From Flavobacterium defluvii (GTDB taxonomy: Bacteria > Bacteroidota > Bacteroidia > Flavobacteriales > Flavobacteriaceae), in NCBI RefSeq assembly GCF_900129555.1, contig NZ_FQWC01000002.1:186001-250000 (forward strand): 64,000 bases of DNA, written 5' to 3'. Of the stretch, positions 1 through 7,671 are shown one piece after another. A program made the translations under genes and the position numbers. Below the pieces are notes generated by a model. The model made no database searches and was not told where the DNA came from. It worked only from the letters and a program-made list of their open reading frames with translations. Every line of letters starts with the position of its first letter. The first letter of the stretch is position 1.

Positions 1-17
1 ACCGTTCTAAAGAGATA

Positions 18-46
18 TTTGTGTTTTCAATTTTTTTGTAACTTTA
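18..46 (+). promoter_or_regulatory. possible promoter of the NAD(P)H-hydrate dehydratase gene
   Basis: TTTG at 18-21 is followed after 17 bases by TAACTTTA at 39-46, one base off the Bacteroidota -7 consensus TAnnTTTG. Transcription would begin near 51, giving a 5' leader of about 120 bases. Nothing else is recognisable in 1-172. Confidence 0.3.
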
Positions 47-172
47 GTGCAAAATCATGCTTTTTCAAGTTTAGCTATGTTTTATTTTAAACAAGTGAAA
101 CGCCTTTATACGCGAAATAAAACTATGATTCAATGTGTTTAAAAATTAAACGCAACAACTAAAAGAAGCCAG

Positions 173-1021
173 ATGAAGTCTCCGTATTTAATCACAAAAG
201 AAGAAATTTTAAAGATTTACAAACCCGTAAATCCAAAAGCGCATAAAGGAACACAAGGTCATGCCGTGATTATTGCCGGAAGTTACGGAAAAGTTGGTGC
301 AGCAGTTCTAGCCTCAAAATCATGTTTAAAATCCGGCTGCGGACTTGTAACAACTTTTACACCAAAATGCGGTTATCAAATACTTCAAATATCAATTCCC
401 GAAGTGATGGTCGCTACAGATGAAAATACAAATTTTATTACCAATATACATTTACCTTTAATTCCGCAGGCAATCGGAATTGGGCCAGGATTAGGAAAAG
501 AACTAGGAACGCAAAAAGCGTTATTTGAATTTTTAAGAATAAACAAAGCCCCTTTAGTACTTGATGCAGATGCTTTAAACATTATTTCAGAAAATTTATC
601 ATGGTTAGAATTAGTTCCCGAAGACACCATTCTCACACCTCATCCTAAAGAATTAGAACGTTTAATAGGCAAATGGAATTCTGAATCAGAAAAATTTCAA
701 AAAACAATTGCATTTTCAGAAAAGTATAAAGTGATCGTCATTATGAAAGGTGCACCAACATTCATTATAAACCGAACTTCAGTTTACGAAAACATAACCG
801 GAAATGCTGCACTCGCAACCGCCGGAAGCGGCGATGTTTTAACCGGAATCCTGACAAGTCTTCTAGCACAAGGTTACGAACCCAAATACGCTTCAAAACT
901 AGGAGTCTATCTTCATGGATTAACTGCTGATATTGCTTTACCCAAAACAGGTTACGAATCTTTTACGGCTTCTACGATTATTAAGTATTTAGGAAAAGCT
1001 TTTTTGAGCTTAAAGGCTTAA
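173..1021 (+). CDS. nnrD: ADP-dependent (S)-NAD(P)H-hydrate dehydratase
   Basis: This enzyme repairs damaged NADH and NADPH by dehydrating the S-hydrate form at the expense of ADP. The 282-residue protein is the YjeF C-terminal (ribokinase-like) domain alone. Visible motifs are HKGTQGHA at 24-31, the glycine-rich GPGLG at 104-108, DADAL at 131-135, TPHPKE at 155-160 and the anion-hole/catalytic [11 protein letters not shown] at 211-221, where Asp221 is the expected catalytic base. The N-terminal epimerase domain (NnrE), fused in many bacteria to give a protein of about 500 residues, is absent, so the epimerase must be encoded elsewhere or be missing. The ATG at 173 has no good Shine-Dalgarno site, as usual in this phylum. 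Confidence 0.9.
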   Translation: MKSPYLITKEEILKIYKPVNPKAHKGTQGHAVIIAGSYGKVGAAVLASKSCLKSGCGLVTTFTPKCGYQILQISIPEVMVATDENTNFITNIHLPLIPQAIGIGPGLGKELGTQKALFEFLRINKAPLVLDADALNIISENLSWLELVPEDTILTPHPKELERLIGKWNSESEKFQKTIAFSEKYKVIVIMKGAPTFIINRTSVYENITGNAALATAGSGDVLTGILTSLLAQGYEPKYASKLGVYLHGLTADIALPKTGYESFTASTIIKYLGKAFLSLKA

Positions 1022-1197
1022 CCGTAAAGAGCGCAAAGGTTTCGCAAGGTTCGCAAAGTTTTTTTAATCTCGCAAAGACGCGAAGTCGCAAAGAATATAA
1101 AAACTTTGCGACTTCGCGTCTTTGCGAGCAAAAATTCTCCATGATGTAAAACAATACTCGCGTTCTTTGCGTAAACCTTTGCGCTCTTTGCGGTTAA
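1018..1197. repeat. nested inverted repeat of CGCAAAG-type units
   Basis: Two nested inverted repeats fill the gap after nnrD. The inner arms at 1069-1093 and 1104-1128 are perfect 25-base complements. The outer arms, about 25 bases at 1018-1042 and 1173-1197, pair with one mismatch. The sequence is built from CTTTGCGN units spaced about 8 bases apart. A 61-codon open frame across it is only a by-product of the repeat. It may act as a terminator for nnrD. Confidence 0.85.
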
Positions 1198-1215
1198 AAT
1201 CATTAAGTTTGTAAT

Positions 1216-1995
1216 ATGAAAAATTTCGACTTAAGAACAGTAAATGTCATGCGTTACATAACGCCACTGCGCGAAGGCGGTTCTTTACCCGCGCTCGCAG
1301 AAGCCGATGACGATTTTAAATACGTATTAAAATTCAGAGGCGCCGGACACGGCGTAAAAGCCCTAATTGCCGAATTAGTTGGCGGACAAATTGCAAAAGC
1401 TTTAAAACTACAATTACCGGAATTAGTATTCGCAAACCTTGACGAAGCCTTTGGAAGAACTGAAGCCGATGAAGAAATTCAGGATTTACTGCAAGGAAGT
1501 CAGGGATTAAATTTGGCACTTCATTTTTTATCTGGCGCTATTACTTTTGATCCTGCGGTAACAACTGTTGATGCAAAATTAGCTTCTCAGATTGTTTGGC
1601 TGGATGCTTATATAACCAATGTTGACCGAACTTTCAAAAATACAAATATGCTGATCTGGCATAAAGAATTATGGCTGATTGATCACGGAGCGTGCTTGTA
1701 TTTTCATCACTCATGGAATAACTGGGAACAGCATGCCAAAAGTCCTTTTGCATTGATTAAGGATCACGTTTTATTGCCACAAGCTTCACTTTTAAAACAA
1801 GTAGATGCTGAATTTAAAGCGATTCTAACACCGGAAATTTTAGAAGAAATTGTTAATACAATTCCGCTGGACTGGCTGCAATGGGAAGACGCAGACGAAA
1901 CTCCTGAAGGATTGCGAAACGTTTATTTGCAGTTTTTAAAAACAAGATTAGAGAATTCAGAAATATTTGTAAATCAGGCTCAAAATGCAAGATAA
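1216..1995 (+). CDS. HipA-like kinase family protein (HipA_2 type)
   Basis: The 259-residue protein resembles the HipA-like kinase family often found as a stand-alone small protein beside DUF3037. Kinase-like landmarks are YVLKF at 36-40 with a candidate ATP-binding Lys39, a catalytic-loop-like stretch with Asp130, Asn135 and Asp137, and IDHG at 155-158 in the place of the metal-binding DFG motif. It is much shorter than true HipA toxins (about 440 residues), and no HipB-like repressor is adjacent. Its 3' end overlaps the next gene by 11 bases, so the two are probably translationally coupled. Substrate and role are unknown; a toxin function is not supported by the context. Confidence 0.75.
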   Translation: MKNFDLRTVNVMRYITPLREGGSLPALAEADDDFKYVLKFRGAGHGVKALIAELVGGQIAKALKLQLPELVFANLDEAFGRTEADEEIQDLLQGSQGLNLALHFLSGAITFDPAVTTVDAKLASQIVWLDAYITNVDRTFKNTNMLIWHKELWLIDHGACLYFHHSWNNWEQHAKSPFALIKDHVLLPQASLLKQVDAEFKAILTPEILEEIVNTIPLDWLQWEDADETPEGLRNVYLQFLKTRLENSEIFVNQAQNAR

Positions 1996-2368
1996 CCACT
2001 TATACGAATATGCTGTGATTCGTGTTGTGCCAAGGGTAGAGCGCGAAGAATTCCTGAATATCGGAATCATTTTGTTTTGCAAAAAAGCCAAATTTATAAA
2101 GGTTCTTTTTCATCTGAATAAAGAAAAAATCCAGGCACTTTCTGCGGATTTTGATATTGAACAATTAGAATGCAATTTAACTTCATTAGTGAAAATTGCA
2201 AACGGAGCCAAAGACGGCGGTCCAATTGCAGAATTTGAGATTCCGGAGCGTTTTCGTTGGTTAACCGCGATTAGGAGTTCTGCAATACAAACGTCGAGAC
2301 CTCATCCGGGTTTGTGTCAGGATTTAGATAAAACTATTCAACGCTTATTTGCAGAACTTGTTCTTTAA
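1985..2368 (+). CDS. DUF3037 domain protein, partner of the HipA-like kinase
   Basis: The 127-residue protein has the features I associate with DUF3037: an N-terminal YEYAVIRVVPRVEREEFLN stretch (residues 8-26), a NIGIILF segment, and a C-terminal block with SSAIQTSRPHPG. It starts inside the last codons of the preceding kinase-like gene (11-base overlap). This pairing recurs in many bacteria, which implies the two proteins act together, perhaps as a complex. No catalytic motif is evident and no signal peptide or membrane segment is present. The function is unknown. Confidence 0.75.
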   Translation: MQDNHLYEYAVIRVVPRVEREEFLNIGIILFCKKAKFIKVLFHLNKEKIQALSADFDIEQLECNLTSLVKIANGAKDGGPIAEFEIPERFRWLTAIRSSAIQTSRPHPGLCQDLDKTIQRLFAELVL

Positions 2369-2411
2369 ACCATATAAGGTATAAGATAATTTAAGGTTTG
2401 ACTTAAAAAGA

Positions 2412-2437
2412 ATCTCGCAATCCCGGGATTGCGAGAT
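2412..2437. repeat. perfect 26-base palindrome
   Basis: A self-complementary sequence centred on CCCGGG (2422-2427) with flanking CTCGCAAT/ATTGCGAG arms. It belongs to the CGCAA-type intergenic family and lies between two convergent genes, so it can fold into a hairpin in either transcript. About 25 bases to its right, the 2465-2485 stretch carries more CTTTG-type units. Confidence 0.85.
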
Positions 2438-2516
2438 AAAAAAAACTTAGCGAATCTCTGCGCATTCTTTGTGAATCTTTGCGGTAAACTTTCACCAGTA
2501 ATTTAAGTAGAAGCAA

Positions 2517-3065
2517 TTAAAAATCCAATAATCCGGCTAGGCATTCATTAGAAAAATGAAGACTAATATTTTCCTTTTTTTGATTTTCAATTACTAATAA
2601 ATCATAAGGATTTAGATCGTATGGTTTCTCATTAATTTTAATCACGGTTGATTCTAAAGAAAATAAAATTATTATTTGAGCATTGTAATTTTGCTTACTA
2701 TTTGTAATTTCCAGTTTATGATGGGATATTTTTTCAGAAACCATCCAATTAAAATCAATACCTTTTGTATAAGAAGTTACTTCATCATCAGAATTAAATT
2801 CCATGATTTCATATTTCTCATATACCTTTTTTTCTTTGTTCACCTCAACATTTAAATGGTTATCAAGCATAACCAAATATCGGTGATAGCCTTTAAATTT
2901 AGTAAACTCTGAAGGCGTTTGTTCTATTGTAGCACTGCTTATTCTAAACCCAAAATCTCTATCTGCATAATTTGCTGTTTTGGGAAAGATCATATATTCG
3001 TATGTCAATCCGCCGCTCCAAATAGAGGCTTTACTACTTTTTTTAGGTAAAAGTTGTATGTCCAT
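2517..3065 (-). CDS. hutD: HutD/Ves family protein
   Basis: The 182-residue cupin-like protein fits the HutD/Ves family. Near the N-terminus it has IWSGGLTYEYMIFP (family pattern WSGG-T-E), then FGFRISSATIEQTPSEFTKF (residues 39-58), followed by the GYHRYLVMLD segment typical of the family. HutD proteins are linked to histidine utilisation and may restrain the pathway, but the biochemical role is not settled. Here hutH lies about 10.5 kb away rather than next door, so no operon supports the link. No signal peptide. The ATG at 3065 is the only start that keeps the conserved N-terminus. Confidence 0.75.
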   Translation of the reverse strand: MDIQLLPKKSSKASIWSGGLTYEYMIFPKTANYADRDFGFRISSATIEQTPSEFTKFKGYHRYLVMLDNHLNVEVNKEKKVYEKYEIMEFNSDDEVTSYTKGIDFNWMVSEKISHHKLEITNSKQNYNAQIIILFSLESTVIKINEKPYDLNPYDLLVIENQKKENISLHFSNECLAGLLDF

Positions 3066-3106
3066 TTATTAAATATTTCAATGACTTTATTCTCATTTTT
3101 TTGTCC

Positions 3107-3195
3107 TCCTGAGCGAAGTCGAAGGATCATAAGCAGCTCGACAAAGAAACTAAACTTTGCTGAATAGCTTGGCAATCCTTCGACTTCGCTCAGGA
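3107..3195. repeat. inverted repeat, GCGAAGTCGAAGGA family
   Basis: Perfect 21-base arms at 3107-3127 and 3175-3195 (TCCTGAGCGAAGTCGAAGG and its complement) surround a 47-base spacer. A degenerate copy of the same core (TTCGACTTCGCTCAG) occurs at 55508-55522. The sequence is GC-richer than its surroundings. It looks like a dispersed REP-type element. Confidence 0.85.
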
Positions 3196-3239
3196 AGACA
3201 AACCGTATAAGTTTTATCAAAAAACTTTGCGCCTTTGCT

Positions 3240-3255
3240 CCCGATAGCTATCGGG
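3240..3255. repeat. CCCGATAGCTATCGGG palindrome
   Basis: A perfect 16-base palindrome set inside CTTTG/CTTAG-type repeat units (3222-3300), just downstream of the GNAT acetyltransferase stop codon. It could form a strong hairpin in that gene's transcript. Confidence 0.8.
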
Positions 3256-3308
3256 ATTGCGAGATTAAAAAAACTTCGTGTCTTAGCGCCTTTGTGGCAA
3301 AAAAAAAC

Positions 3309-3815
3309 TTAAATACTTTTCTCCAAATAAATAAACTCCAAAGGCACTTCAGAAACCGTAACATGAATACCGCTCTCAGGAAAAGCTTCACGTTTTCCGG
3401 TATCTACATAACCATGACGTTTGTACCAAGCTACAAGCTCTTCACGAACCGAAATAACCGTCATAATAATGCTCGACAAACCCAAAGATTTAGCATGATC
3501 TTCGGCTGCTGCTAAAAGCTTTTTCCCGATTCCACTGTTTTGAAGTTCTGGCGAAACGGTAAGCATTCCTAAATACAATTGATGTCCTTTTTCTACCAAT
3601 AAAACCGAACCGATGATTTTGTCATTTTCTGTAAATTTCAGAATTGTATTTTTTGGATCAAGAAAAATTTCGGTCATTTCTTGTTCGTCGGTTCTTTTTC
3701 CTTCTAGTAAATGGGCTTCGGTTGTCCAGCCTTTTTTAGACGTTTCTCCTCTGTATGCTGAGTTTATTAAGATGGTTAATGCCGGAATATCTTCGATTGT
3801 TGCTTTTGTAATCAT
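3309..3815 (-). CDS. GNAT family N-acetyltransferase
   Basis: A 168-residue single-domain acetyltransferase of the GCN5-related fold. The acetyl-CoA pyrophosphate-binding signature is QNSGIG at 92-97, preceded by the beta-4 strand LYLGMLTVSP and followed by the helix KKLLAAAEDHAKSLG. WYKRHGYVDTGKRE near 130-143 is the usual late motif. The substrate cannot be told from sequence. It is monocistronic, with repeats on both sides. Confidence 0.85.
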   Translation of the reverse strand: MITKATIEDIPALTILINSAYRGETSKKGWTTEAHLLEGKRTDEQEMTEIFLDPKNTILKFTENDKIIGSVLLVEKGHQLYLGMLTVSPELQNSGIGKKLLAAAEDHAKSLGLSSIIMTVISVREELVAWYKRHGYVDTGKREAFPESGIHVTVSEVPLEFIYLEKSI

Positions 3816-3854
3816 TGTAATACTATGCTGTAATTTTTAAGTTTTGAATTGAAA

Positions 3855-4010
3855 TTTTGCTTTAGCAAAAGACAAAATTGAATTGCCTCCAGCTTTAGCT
3901 GGAGGAGCAAAGTTATGTTAGAAAATGGCTTTAGCCAAAATTTTGTAGTTTTTTGGCTAAAGCCGAATAGAGTTCAAAATATAAACCTCCAGCTAAAGCA
4001 GGAGGCAATT
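3855..4010. repeat. multi-hairpin element with CCTCCAGC(T)TTAGC and GGCTTTAGCC motifs
   Basis: A small hairpin TTTTGCTTTAGCAAAA lies at 3855-3870. AATTGCCTCCAGCTTTAGCTGGAGG-type sequence at 3880-3904 is mirrored by CCTCCAGCTAAAGC-GGAGGCAATT at 3986-4010. Between them, ATGGCTTTAGCC (3925-3936) pairs with GGCTAAAGCC (3954-3963). The nested layout suggests a folded, possibly mobile, non-coding element of REP or REPIN type. Confidence 0.8.
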
Positions 4011-4083
4011 GATTTTTTGATTTATGTAAGTAAATATTTAAATAAAATTCTAGAAATTTGTATGAAACACAAAATCAATAAGT

Positions 4084-4854
4084 ATGAGCAGAATACACTT
4101 GTTTGAATTTGAAGATCAACAATGGCTTCCGGAGTTTATTAGAAATTACATGACCGATTTTCTGCAGTTTCTTTCTAATAAAACTGCGATGTATAGAGGA
4201 ATTGTTCCGGTTATTGAAAAAGCTTTAAAAGAAAGCCAAACCAACCAAATTATAGATTTGGCTTCGGGTGGAGGAGGCGGACTGATTTGGCTCAACGCCG
4301 AATTACGAAAAAACAATCCCGATTTAAAAATTCTGCTGACGGATTATTATCCCAATATTCCTGCGTTTGAACATACTCAAAAACAAGCCGATAATTTCGA
4401 TTTTGTAAAAACTTCCGTCGATGCCAGAAATGTTCCTGAAAACTTAAAAGGACTTCGAACGCAATTTTTATCCTTTCATCATTTTAAACCAAAAGATGCT
4501 CAGCAGATTTTGCAGAATGCAATTGATACCAATAGTTCGATTGCTATTTTTGAAGGGCAGGAGAGAAGTGTTCCAAGTATTGTGGCGATGCTACTTTCGC
4601 CGATTTCTGTTTTACTGACAACACCTTTTATTCGCCCGTTTAAAATTGGCAGAATCATTTTTACGTATCTCATTCCAATTGTGCCCATTTTGGTTTTGTG
4701 GGATGGCGTAGTTTCGTCTTTAAGAACGTATTCTGTAGAAGAAATGAACGAATTGATTTCTAAATTAAATAATAAAGATAATTTTAATTGGGAAGTTGGA
4801 AAAGTAAAATCTGGACCTGCGAAGATTTTGTATTTGTTAGGGACGAAGAAATAA
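4084..4854 (+). CDS. class I SAM-dependent methyltransferase-like protein
   Basis: The 256-residue protein carries an AdoMet-binding motif I, IIDLASGGGGG at 56-66, and a motif II-like acidic end of strand beta-2, LLTDYYPN at 84-91, as in class I methyltransferases. Residues about 165-205 are strongly hydrophobic (AMLLSPISVLL, IIFTYLIPIVPILVLW) and may associate with a membrane. No conserved target-recognition motif is recognisable, so the substrate is unknown. The gene stands alone between two repeat regions. Confidence 0.6.
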   Translation: MSRIHLFEFEDQQWLPEFIRNYMTDFLQFLSNKTAMYRGIVPVIEKALKESQTNQIIDLASGGGGGLIWLNAELRKNNPDLKILLTDYYPNIPAFEHTQKQADNFDFVKTSVDARNVPENLKGLRTQFLSFHHFKPKDAQQILQNAIDTNSSIAIFEGQERSVPSIVAMLLSPISVLLTTPFIRPFKIGRIIFTYLIPIVPILVLWDGVVSSLRTYSVEEMNELISKLNNKDNFNWEVGKVKSGPAKILYLLGTKK

Positions 4855-4904
4855 AGCTGCATAAATTAGAACTCGGATAAAACAGATTCGTTATCACGAA
4901 GACG

Positions 4905-4958
4905 CGGATTTACACGGATTAAATTTAAAAAAAACTTATAATCCGCGCTATCGGAACA
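4905..4958. repeat. imperfect inverted repeat containing GCGGATT/AATCCGC
   Basis: GCGGATT near 4906-4912 is mirrored by AATCCGC near 4941-4947 in the gap between two convergent genes. It resembles the dispersed CACGAA/GCGGATT intergenic family seen at 56617, 58465 and 61990. It may serve as a terminator, but no T-run follows closely. Confidence 0.45.
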
Positions 4959-5012
4959 ACTTTTATTAATAGCGGTGTTCCGTGATCGATCTTACAAAAT
5001 TGTCTGCTAGTG

Positions 5013-5318
5013 TTAGTCATGAAGCACTTTATACAACTCATCCAACAATTCCATTTCATCAGAAGGCAAAAGTTGTATCGCGATTTCAAGAAGAAGCATA
5101 ACATCAATGGCAGTTTGAGATTCTTCCTGTTGAAGCGTGTTAATACTTGTTCTTAATAGCGAAATAATGGTTTGCATTAATTCGTTGTAACACGATATGG
5201 TCATTTTGGTTTTAAAAGAGTTTCTGTTCTTTTTACTGGGTTTTAATTGTGTAAAATAGTTAACTCTGGCTGCAAAATCTAAAAAATCGGTTAGTGATAA
5301 TTTACTTGGTTCTGTCAT
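5013..5318 (-). CDS. small hypothetical helical protein
   Basis: A 101-residue, soluble, mostly helical protein that I do not recognise. The N-terminal SLTDFLDFAARVNYF is followed by a lysine-rich patch (residues 27-38) and a leucine-rich C-terminal half, including a DEMELLDELYKVLHD tail. There is no signal peptide or known motif. It is divergent from the XRE regulator gene, with a 163-base gap, so that regulator could control it; this is inference only. Confidence 0.6.
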   Translation of the reverse strand: MTEPSKLSLTDFLDFAARVNYFTQLKPSKKNRNSFKTKMTISCYNELMQTIISLLRTSINTLQQEESQTAIDVMLLLEIAIQLLPSDEMELLDELYKVLHD

Positions 5319-5469
5319 AGTTTATAGTTTTAATTGATGTAAAAATCTTAGTTTTGTGTAATTAGCGGCAAGTAAGCCAGAGATTTTGAGTTACAAAAAT
5401 ATTTACATTTGTATATCACAAATGGACTTAGTTTTTTACAAAAATCTATTTTTCCTTAAGAATTTTAAA

Positions 5470-5477
5470 TATCTTTG
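5470..5477 (+). promoter_or_regulatory. -7 box (TATCTTTG) of the XRE regulator gene
   Basis: An exact TAnnTTTG match ends 4 bases before the ATG at 5482, so the transcript would start at or next to the start codon. No convincing TTG is seen about 19 bases upstream. Confidence 0.55.
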
Positions 5478-5481
5478 ATTC

Positions 5482-5865
5482 ATGAGCACAGCAGTAAAAC
5501 CAAAACATATCGGCAGAAATATTAGCCGAATTAGAGAACTAAAAGGCATGAAGCAGGAAGCTTTGGCAATGGCAATTGGCGTAACGCAACAAACGGTTTC
5601 GAATATTGAAGCAAGCGAAAATGTTGAGGACGAAAAATTGAACCAAATTGCAAACGTTCTTGGAGTTTCTGTTGAAGCCATTAAAAACTTTTCGGAAGAA
5701 GCGGTTTTTAATATTATTGGAAATACTTTTCAAGATCAAAGTGCAGTTTACAATTGCAATTGTACTTTTAATCCTTTAGATAAAGTTGTAGAACTTTACG
5801 AACGTTTGGTGCAAGCTGAAAAAGATAAAGTGGAGTATTTGGAGAAATTATTGAATGGGAAATAA
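5482..5865 (+). CDS. XRE family helix-turn-helix transcriptional regulator
   Basis: The 127-residue protein has an N-terminal HTH_XRE (Cro/C1-type) domain at about 10-66, with the recognition region MAIGVTQQTVSNIEAS and the late helix LNQIANVLGVSVEAI. A charged C-terminal helix at about 98-126 (VVELYERLVQAEKDKVEYL) probably mediates dimerisation as a coiled coil. The middle contains a CNC pair. It is not adjacent to a toxin gene. The target may be its own promoter or the divergent small gene at 5013-5318. Confidence 0.85.
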   Translation: MSTAVKPKHIGRNISRIRELKGMKQEALAMAIGVTQQTVSNIEASENVEDEKLNQIANVLGVSVEAIKNFSEEAVFNIIGNTFQDQSAVYNCNCTFNPLDKVVELYERLVQAEKDKVEYLEKLLNGK

Positions 5866-5892
5866 TTGTTTTTAAGATATATTAAATTGAGA

Positions 5893-5921
5893 AGAGACCT
5901 TTGTTGAGGTCTCTTTTTTTG
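5893..5921 (+). terminator. rho-independent terminator of the XRE regulator gene
   Basis: Stem AGAGACC (5893-5899) and GGTCTCT (5908-5914) with an 8-base loop, followed by a run of T. Confidence 0.85.
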
Positions 5922-5928
5922 TTCTATT

Positions 5929-6010
5929 GCTAGCGCGAGCGTCCCGCTCGTGCCCGTTTTAATTGGTTTTTGAATTTCTTTGTGTTCACGAGCGGGACGC
6001 TCGCGCTAGC
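5929..6010. repeat. GC-rich inverted repeat GCTAGCGCGAGCGTCCCGCT family
   Basis: Perfect 24-base arms at 5929-5952 and 5987-6010 with a 34-base spacer. The arms are far richer in GC than the AT-rich surroundings. The element sits between the XRE gene terminator and the end of the membrane-protein gene. It has the form of a REPIN: two REP-like palindromic ends in inverted order. Confidence 0.85.
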
Positions 6011-6027
6011 GGGGAAATATTCAAAAA

Positions 6028-6873
6028 CTAAATTATTGCATCAAGTTTCTTTTGAATGTCAGTTATATTATTTACATCAAAATCTATCAATTTTTCTCGA
6101 AGAGTATTTGCTTTAATCAAATTAAATTTTGCTTTATAAAAGATTTGTTGTTTAAGTTTTTTTTGGACTTTTAGATCGGAATTCATAATTGGCAGTCTTA
6201 GGAATAATTGTTCATAAGTATTATAAAGAGCAAGAAAGTAAAATAAAGGAATGCTTAATGTTGAAAGTAAAGCTGGTAAAATCAGTGAATTCATATTGTG
6301 AACTGAAAAGAAATTATGATAATCTTGGAAAGATTTATAGAAAGATAATATAAAATAAGTTAATCCTATTATTAAAATAATATTTGATAGAAATTTTGTT
6401 GTTATTTCATTTTTACTATCTAATTCAGAAAATGATTTTAATAAACTTATTAATAAAAGAAAGGGAAAAATCAAAAACTCAATCCAAAAATTGAAAGTAT
6501 ATAAATTTGCTACAAACTCAAGAAATAAAGTTAGTTTAAAGGTTTCATTTAAAATTTCTAAAAAGAAATTATTGTTATATGCTTTGTCTATTTTAAAGAA
6601 AGTAACGATTGCGAAGGTAATAAACCATAATATTGAATCTTTTAAAAGAGTAAAATCCCATAAACCAAAAAACTTTAAAAGGGATAAAATACTGATGGAG
6701 TATAATATCATAATTAAATAAGCAATTGAAAGTTTCGAAGCGAAAAAAGCTCGAATCAATCTTGTAAGCGAATCACCGAATTTAACTTTTATAAGTATAA
6801 AAATTATAATAATTATTGTCCAAATTATTAAAGCAAGTTCTCTAGTTGAAAATATTTCTTGTAATTTTTCCAT
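6028..6873 (-). CDS. hypothetical polytopic membrane protein
   Basis: The 281-residue protein has about six or seven hydrophobic segments (around 13-30, 47-67, 80-96, 115-148, 163-180 and 198-218) and then a charged cytoplasmic-looking tail of about 60 residues rich in Lys and Asn. I recognise no family. It follows the HExxH gene by only 3 bases, so the two are almost certainly one transcript. The codons are very AT-rich even for this genome, in keeping with an accessory cassette. A protease-plus-membrane-partner arrangement is possible, but the function is unknown. Confidence 0.7.
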   Translation of the reverse strand: MEKLQEIFSTRELALIIWTIIIIIFILIKVKFGDSLTRLIRAFFASKLSIAYLIMILYSISILSLLKFFGLWDFTLLKDSILWFITFAIVTFFKIDKAYNNNFFLEILNETFKLTLFLEFVANLYTFNFWIEFLIFPFLLLISLLKSFSELDSKNEITTKFLSNIILIIGLTYFILSFYKSFQDYHNFFSVHNMNSLILPALLSTLSIPLFYFLALYNTYEQLFLRLPIMNSDLKVQKKLKQQIFYKAKFNLIKANTLREKLIDFDVNNITDIQKKLDAII

Positions 6874-6876
6874 AAT

Positions 6877-7581
6877 TTAAGATGTAAAACTATTGTTTGA
6901 AATCCAATTAACCATATTTTTATAAAAGTTAGAAATCACTGTTCTATGATCGTCTTCAAAAATAGTTCTATCTAGTACTTTTACTTCTTTGGTATGATTA
7001 ATTAAACGGACAATAATTTTAAACAATAAAGGATCTACTTTTTCAAGTTTTTTTAAATCTGAAGAGTAATCAAAATCTGCATTAGGATCACATAAAATGC
7101 TTATTAATCTCCCTATATATGCATCTATAGCATTGAGATTGATTTTTTTTCCTATTTTATAATACTTATTAAATATCATAATTTCTTCATCAGTACATTT
7201 ATATTGATCATAATCGATTATAAACTTCTTTCGATCAAATCCTAGTTCTAAATAAATTGGGAGCATTTTTATATGATCTAGAGAATTTCCAATGTGTTCG
7301 ATTAATTGGGGTGAAAGATTTTCTGAAAGTATTTTGCTTTGCGGTAAAGTTAGTTTAAGAGAACTTGAAAAATACAAATCTTTAATCCCCATGTAGACAT
7401 GAAGCATTTCGTGAGTGAACGAGTCTTTACAGAGATTATTTTTGTTTATAAAAAATGTAGCAGAATTATTAATGCTATAAACACTATATTCATTATTTGT
7501 AGTTTCTTCAATTTCTACAATATAGTTTTGATTTATTTCATTCCATAAATTTTGATTTCTAAAATCTAAAAGCTCTTCCAT
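6877..7581 (-). CDS. hypothetical protein with HExxH zinc-protease-like motif
   Basis: The 234-residue protein has no signal peptide. SFTHEMLHVYMG at 54-65 contains HEMLH (57-61), a classic zincin zinc-binding motif. About 35 residues on, LIEHIGNSLDHIKML (94-107) supplies Glu95, His96, Asp102 and His103 as candidate third ligands. The rest matches nothing I can name. It is the first gene of a two-gene unit with the membrane protein downstream. Metalloprotease activity is inferred from the motif alone; the motif also occurs in inactive proteins. Confidence 0.65.
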   Translation of the reverse strand: MEELLDFRNQNLWNEINQNYIVEIEETTNNEYSVYSINNSATFFINKNNLCKDSFTHEMLHVYMGIKDLYFSSSLKLTLPQSKILSENLSPQLIEHIGNSLDHIKMLPIYLELGFDRKKFIIDYDQYKCTDEEIMIFNKYYKIGKKINLNAIDAYIGRLISILCDPNADFDYSSDLKKLEKVDPLLFKIIVRLINHTKEVKVLDRTIFEDDHRTVISNFYKNMVNWISNNSFTS

Positions 7582-7671
7582 TTTTTCATTTTTTATAATT
7601 TATTCTCTGCTTTGAGAAGTTTCCAATTTCGTATACCGATCGTAATGATTCGTATAGTTAGTTGTTGATTT

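Noticed and set aside
1018..1203. 61-codon open frame on the minus strand
   Set aside because: It lies wholly within the nested CGCAAAG inverted repeat; its open frame follows from the repeat.
1216..1995. HipA toxin of a hipBA module
   Set aside because: The protein is about 180 residues shorter than HipA, and the adjacent gene is DUF3037, not a HipB repressor; the XRE gene at 5482 is 3.5 kb away.
3915..4106. 63-codon open frame on the plus strand
   Set aside because: It runs through the multi-hairpin repeat and overlaps the start of the methyltransferase-like gene in another frame.
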